64,000 bases of DNA from JBGPEQ01 sp050180895 (lineage in GTDB: Bacteria > Pseudomonadota > Alphaproteobacteria > Dongiales > Dongiaceae). The stretch covers positions 868,001 through 932,000 of the forward strand of contig JBFXDS010000001.1 of assembly GCA_050180895.1 (NCBI GenBank). The letters are read 5' to 3'. Positions 61,094 to 64,000 of the stretch are shown piece by piece (within the stretch, counting starts at the first letter, position 1; every line of letters begins with the position of its first letter). The translations under genes and the position numbers were made by a program. The notes beneath the pieces are model-generated. The model saw only the letters and a list, made by a program, of their open reading frames with translations, was not told the DNA's origin and ran no database searches.

Positions 61094-61462
61094 ATGCCGC
61101 AATCGAGTTACGGGCGTCGCATTGTCAGTCTGTGTGACGCCGAGTTCTTGCCCTACGATCTCGACGGCCCTCTCCAGCCGGAGATGGGATGGCTGCCCAT
61201 CAGCTTCGAACGCGAGACGGGGCAGGGCTGCTATCTCATGCGCATGCAGCCGGGCGCCGTCACCATCGAGCACACTCATCCCGGTTTCGAGGAGTTCCTG
61301 ATCATCGACGGCGAGCTCATCGACGGCGACGGCGCAGTCTTCAAGTCCGGCGATTTCGTCAGCTACGCGCCCGGCACCCGCCACAACTCCCGCACCGAGA
61401 CCGGGTGCCTCATCGCCGTCTTCGAATGGCGGCGTGCGCCGGGCGCGACGCCCGACGTCTAG
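61094..61462 (+). CDS. Single-domain cupin (ChrR-like)
   Basis: 122 aa small beta-barrel protein. The metal-type cupin motif 1 is IEHTHPGFEEFLIIDGEL (His, His, Glu) and motif 2 is YAPGTRHNS (His). Upstream is the bufferin operon, divergent; downstream it is convergent with the transporter (7 bp between stops). Family members act as sensors, epimerases or dioxygenases; no role is inferred here. Confidence 0.85.
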   Translation: MPQSSYGRRIVSLCDAEFLPYDLDGPLQPEMGWLPISFERETGQGCYLMRMQPGAVTIEHTHPGFEEFLIIDGELIDGDGAVFKSGDFVSYAPGTRHNSRTETGCLIAVFEWRRAPGATPDV

Positions 61463-61469
61463 CTCCGCT

Positions 61470-62711
61470 TCACGGGGGCACGACGCCGAGCAGCCACAGC
61501 CACAGGGCGGCGATCGCCGAGGTGGCGAGCGTGATGGGGATGCCGGCTCGGGCATGCGCCAGGAACGGCAATCGCACGCCGACCGATGCGGCGCGCTCGG
61601 CGACGATCAGGTTCGCTAGGCTGCCCGTCAGCAGCAGGTTCCCGGCCAAGGTCGACAGCAGCGCCAGGCCATAGAGCGTCTCCCGCGGCGGATGCTCCCA
61701 CACTTGCAGGAGCAGGATGACGCAGGGGACGTTGCCGATGGTGTTGCTCATGACGAGAGTCAGCGGCGCCAGGATCGAGAGGCGATCGGGCAACAGTCCG
61801 TGGCCGGCCAGCTCCTGGAAGAGCGCCCGGGTCTCCGGCAGGTCGGCGACCACGCCGGTGACGACGAACAGGCCGCCGAACAGCATCAGCAGGCTCCAAT
61901 CGACCGCGCCGACCAGGGCGCGTGTCTCCACGCGCCGGCTGGCGAAGAGCGCCGCCGCGACGAGCAGCGCCGCCAGGTCGCGCGGCGCGCCGGCACCGAA
62001 TGCGGCCAGGAGAGCCGCCGCGGCGATCGTCGCCTTGAGCAGCGGCCCGCGCTGCAACGTCGCGCGCCGGTCGCCCGATGGGACTTTGGCCGGAAGAGCG
62101 GCCAGCTCCCAGCGGCCGCGCCACAGCCAGCAGACGACGGCCTGGATCACGGCCAGCCCGGCCAGCGCGGGGACGCCGCAGATGGTGATGAACCGCCAGA
62201 AGTCGAGGGCGCCGACCTGCCCGATCAGGATGTTCTGCGGATTGCCGATGACGGTGGCCGCCGATCCGACGTTGGTGGCCGCCGCCAGCCCGATGAGAAA
62301 GGGCACGGGATTGAGGCGGCGGGCCTGGAGGCCGAGGCAGAGCAGCGGCGGCACGGCGAAGGCGATGATGTCGTTGGCGAGCACGGCCGAGAGCGCCGCC
62401 GAGACCAGGATCGTCGCGGCCAGCAGGCGCTGCGGCGAGCCGCCGGCATGGGTGATGCGGTCGGCGCAGTACTCGTAGAAGCCGCTGATGCCGAACTGGG
62501 CCGACAGCACCATCAGGCCGAACAGCAGCGCCAGCGTGGGAAGGTCGACCCAGCCGACCGCCTGCCCGAGATCGGCGCCGGTGACCGCGATCACCGCCGT
62601 GGCTGCCACGAGGGCCGACCCGGCGCGGTCGGTGCGCAGGCCGGGGATGCGGCCGATGGCCATGGCGACGTAGGTGGCGGCGAAAATCGCCAGGACGACG
62701 TCGGTCGGCAT
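61470..62711 (-). CDS. ArsB/NhaD-type anion transporter family membrane protein
   Basis: 413 aa, about eleven hydrophobic segments in two halves. The paired family motifs are visible: AAATNVGSAATVIGNPQNIL in the first half and VMSNTIGNVPCVILLLQVW in the second, typical of the citrate-transporter/ArsB/SLC13 fold. Ligand unknown; NhaD, ArsB and YbiR are relatives. The start is set at MPTDVVLAIFAATYVAMAIG; an ATG 33 bp upstream would add a short polar tail. Divergent from cysD. Confidence 0.85.
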   Translation of the reverse strand: MPTDVVLAIFAATYVAMAIGRIPGLRTDRAGSALVAATAVIAVTGADLGQAVGWVDLPTLALLFGLMVLSAQFGISGFYEYCADRITHAGGSPQRLLAATILVSAALSAVLANDIIAFAVPPLLCLGLQARRLNPVPFLIGLAAATNVGSAATVIGNPQNILIGQVGALDFWRFITICGVPALAGLAVIQAVVCWLWRGRWELAALPAKVPSGDRRATLQRGPLLKATIAAAALLAAFGAGAPRDLAALLVAAALFASRRVETRALVGAVDWSLLMLFGGLFVVTGVVADLPETRALFQELAGHGLLPDRLSILAPLTLVMSNTIGNVPCVILLLQVWEHPPRETLYGLALLSTLAGNLLLTGSLANLIVAERAASVGVRLPFLAHARAGIPITLATSAIAALWLWLLGVVPP

Positions 62712-62910
62712 GCGGCGTCTCGGGGAGTGAGCGGGAAGGTGCAATTCGGAATGGCTTATGTCATTTCTTTGCCGTCGATTCCAAGGTGGAATCCGGTTGA
62801 TTTCGCAGATGCAAAAGAGTAAAGGCGCGGTCCCGCCAGTCTGTTGTTTATGCTTGGTAAAATAACTACCGTCTCAAATCAGTCGCGCCGAAGGCATCGA
62901 TGATCCCGCG

Positions 62911-63732
62911 ATGACCCATCTCGATCAGCTCGAATCGCAAAGCGTCTACATCCTGCGCGAGGCGTTCAACCGGATCGACAAGCTGGCCATGCTGTGGTCG
63001 CTCGGCAAGGACAGCAACGTCATGGTCTGGCTGGCCAAGAAGGCCTTCTTCGGCCATGTGCCGTTCCCGGTCATGCATGTCGACACCGGTCGGAAGTTCC
63101 GCGCCATGTACGAGTTCCGCGACCGTTATTCGCGCGAATGGAACCTCAACCTTATTGTCGAGGGCTGCCCGCCCTACGAGGCGACCGACCCCACCCTGCC
63201 GCCCAACGCCCGGTCGGGCCAGCGCAAGACCCTCGGCCTGCGGGCCGCCATCGCCAAGCACGGCTTCACCGGGATCATCGCCGGTATCCGCCGCGACGAG
63301 GAGGCGACCCGCGCCAAGGAGCGCGTGTTCAGCCCGCGCGGCGACACCGGTCAGTGGGACTTCAAGGACCAGCCGCCGGAGTTCTGGGACCAGTTCAACA
63401 CCGACCTGCCGAAGGGCACGCATCTGCGCGTGCATCCGCTGCTGCACTGGACCGAGCTCGACATCTGGCACTACATCCGGCGCGAGGGCATCCCCGTCAT
63501 CGACCTCTATTTCGCGCCGGGGCCGCACGGGCCGGGCAGCGGCCGGCCGGGCAAGCGCTACCGCTCCCTCGGCGACGAGGACATCACCTTCCCGATCGAC
63601 AGCGATGCGGCCACGCTCGATGAGATCATCGCCGAGCTGGAGATGACGAAATCGCCCGAACGCGCCGGCCGCGCCATGGACCGAGAAACCGAGGACGCCT
63701 TCGAGCGGCTGCGCGCCGAGGGCTACATGTGA
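62911..63732 (+). CDS. cysD: Sulfate adenylyltransferase subunit 2
   Basis: 273 aa small subunit of ATP sulfurylase, which makes adenosine 5'-phosphosulfate from ATP and sulfate. The PP-loop is MLWSLGKDSNVMVWLAKKAF, with HVDTGRKFRAMYEFRD, GIRRDEEATRAKERVFSPR, and WTELDIWHYIRREGIPVIDL. It is slightly shorter than the roughly 300-aa E. coli protein. The last base of the cysD stop overlaps the ATG of cysN, so the pair is translationally coupled. Confidence 0.96.
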   Translation: MTHLDQLESQSVYILREAFNRIDKLAMLWSLGKDSNVMVWLAKKAFFGHVPFPVMHVDTGRKFRAMYEFRDRYSREWNLNLIVEGCPPYEATDPTLPPNARSGQRKTLGLRAAIAKHGFTGIIAGIRRDEEATRAKERVFSPRGDTGQWDFKDQPPEFWDQFNTDLPKGTHLRVHPLLHWTELDIWHYIRREGIPVIDLYFAPGPHGPGSGRPGKRYRSLGDEDITFPIDSDAATLDEIIAELEMTKSPERAGRAMDRETEDAFERLRAEGYM

Positions 63733-64000
63733 TGCCGCGCTCGGACGTTCCCGCCGGCGGACGCGACCAGTTGCGCATCGTCATCGTCGGCCACGTCGAC
63801 CACGGCAAGTCGACCCTGGTCGGCCGCCTCATCCACGACACCGGCTCCCTGCCCGAGGGCAAGATCGAGGCGATCAAGGCCATGTGCGAGCGGCGCGGCA
63901 TGCCGTTCGAATGGGCGTTCCTGATGGACGCATTCCAGGCCGAACGCGACCAGGGCATCACCATCGACACGGCGCAGATCTGGCTGCGGACGCCGCAGCG
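63732..64000 (+). CDS. cysN: Sulfate adenylyltransferase subunit 1 (partial, runs off the window)
   Basis: The first 89 codons. A GTPase domain begins IVIVGHVDHGKSTLVGRLIH (P-loop) and the switch region is MDAFQAERDQGITIDTAQ, which separates CysN from EF-Tu. In many Alphaproteobacteria cysN is fused to cysC; the fusion point would lie outside the window. Confidence 0.95.
   Translation, partial: MPRSDVPAGGRDQLRIVIVGHVDHGKSTLVGRLIHDTGSLPEGKIEAIKAMCERRGMPFEWAFLMDAFQAERDQGITIDTAQIWLRTPQ

Overview
The window is about two-thirds G+C, gene-dense, and carries the gatCAB / ruvX / pyrB-pyrC-plsY-dprA-topA neighbourhood that I know from Alphaproteobacteria (Rhodospirillales-like). A Tat signal on a glucan-biosynthesis protein, LivGFKHM, DppABCDF-type and PotABCD-type transporters, a CCA-encoding tRNA-Ser and DUF692/DUF2063 genes fit that assignment. 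No phage, integrase, transposase or CRISPR array is visible.

Layout. 1-5,926 (minus strand): topA (5' part only), dprA, plsY, a dihydroorotase-like gene and pyrB. 6,027-11,070: small metabolic genes (cytochrome b561, isochorismatase-like hydrolase, class III CoA-transferase, DUF1059 protein, ruvX, LysE-type exporter, COG3910-type ATPase). 11,322-18,725: a sigma54 activator followed by a near-consensus -24/-12 promoter, a short CoA-transferase-like gene and a complete Liv-type ABC transporter. 18,798-24,106: gatC, gatA, an inserted low-G+C GIY-YIG gene, gatB, a secretin-like gene and a second, broken gatB 3' end. 24,269-29,400: class II aldolase, a frameshifted orphan antitoxin, about 950 bp of repeat-rich non-coding DNA, two glutathione transferases, a transsulfuration-type PLP enzyme and a small conserved gene. 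29,573: tRNA-Ser(GCU). 31,489-36,822: peptide ABC transporter with a cytosolic-looking gamma-glutamyltransferase. 36,929-47,798: a CrtI-like oxidoreductase, OpgD-like protein, creatininase, a Pot-type transporter, a yeast-type cytosine deaminase homologue and an acetyltransferase-deacetylase fusion. 47,906-57,751: homodimeric 2-oxoacid dehydrogenase E1-like protein, nth, marC, a fused UreAB plus UreC, two paralogous unknown genes and a PuuA/GlnA-like ligase. 57,711-60,914 (minus): a bufferin-type RiPP operon with three precursor genes. 61,094-64,000: cupin, anion transporter, cysD and the start of cysN.

How the genes work together. The sigma54 regulator very probably drives the CoA-transferase-liv operon lying directly downstream. 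The Dpp-type importer and GGT form one transcription unit suited to importing and cleaving gamma-glutamyl peptides. The creatininase is divergent from a Pot-like transporter, which suggests uptake of a creatinine-like or polyamine-like compound. The bufA-bufA-bufA-bufB-bufC-bufD operon should make exported, cysteine-modified, metal-binding peptides. The most unusual items are the triple bufferin precursor set (one a predicted lipoprotein), the GIY-YIG gene coupled to gatA, the xenologous gatB 3' end behind a secretin-like gene, a urease with altered flap residues and no accessory genes nearby, and a tandem pair of unknown proteins beside it.
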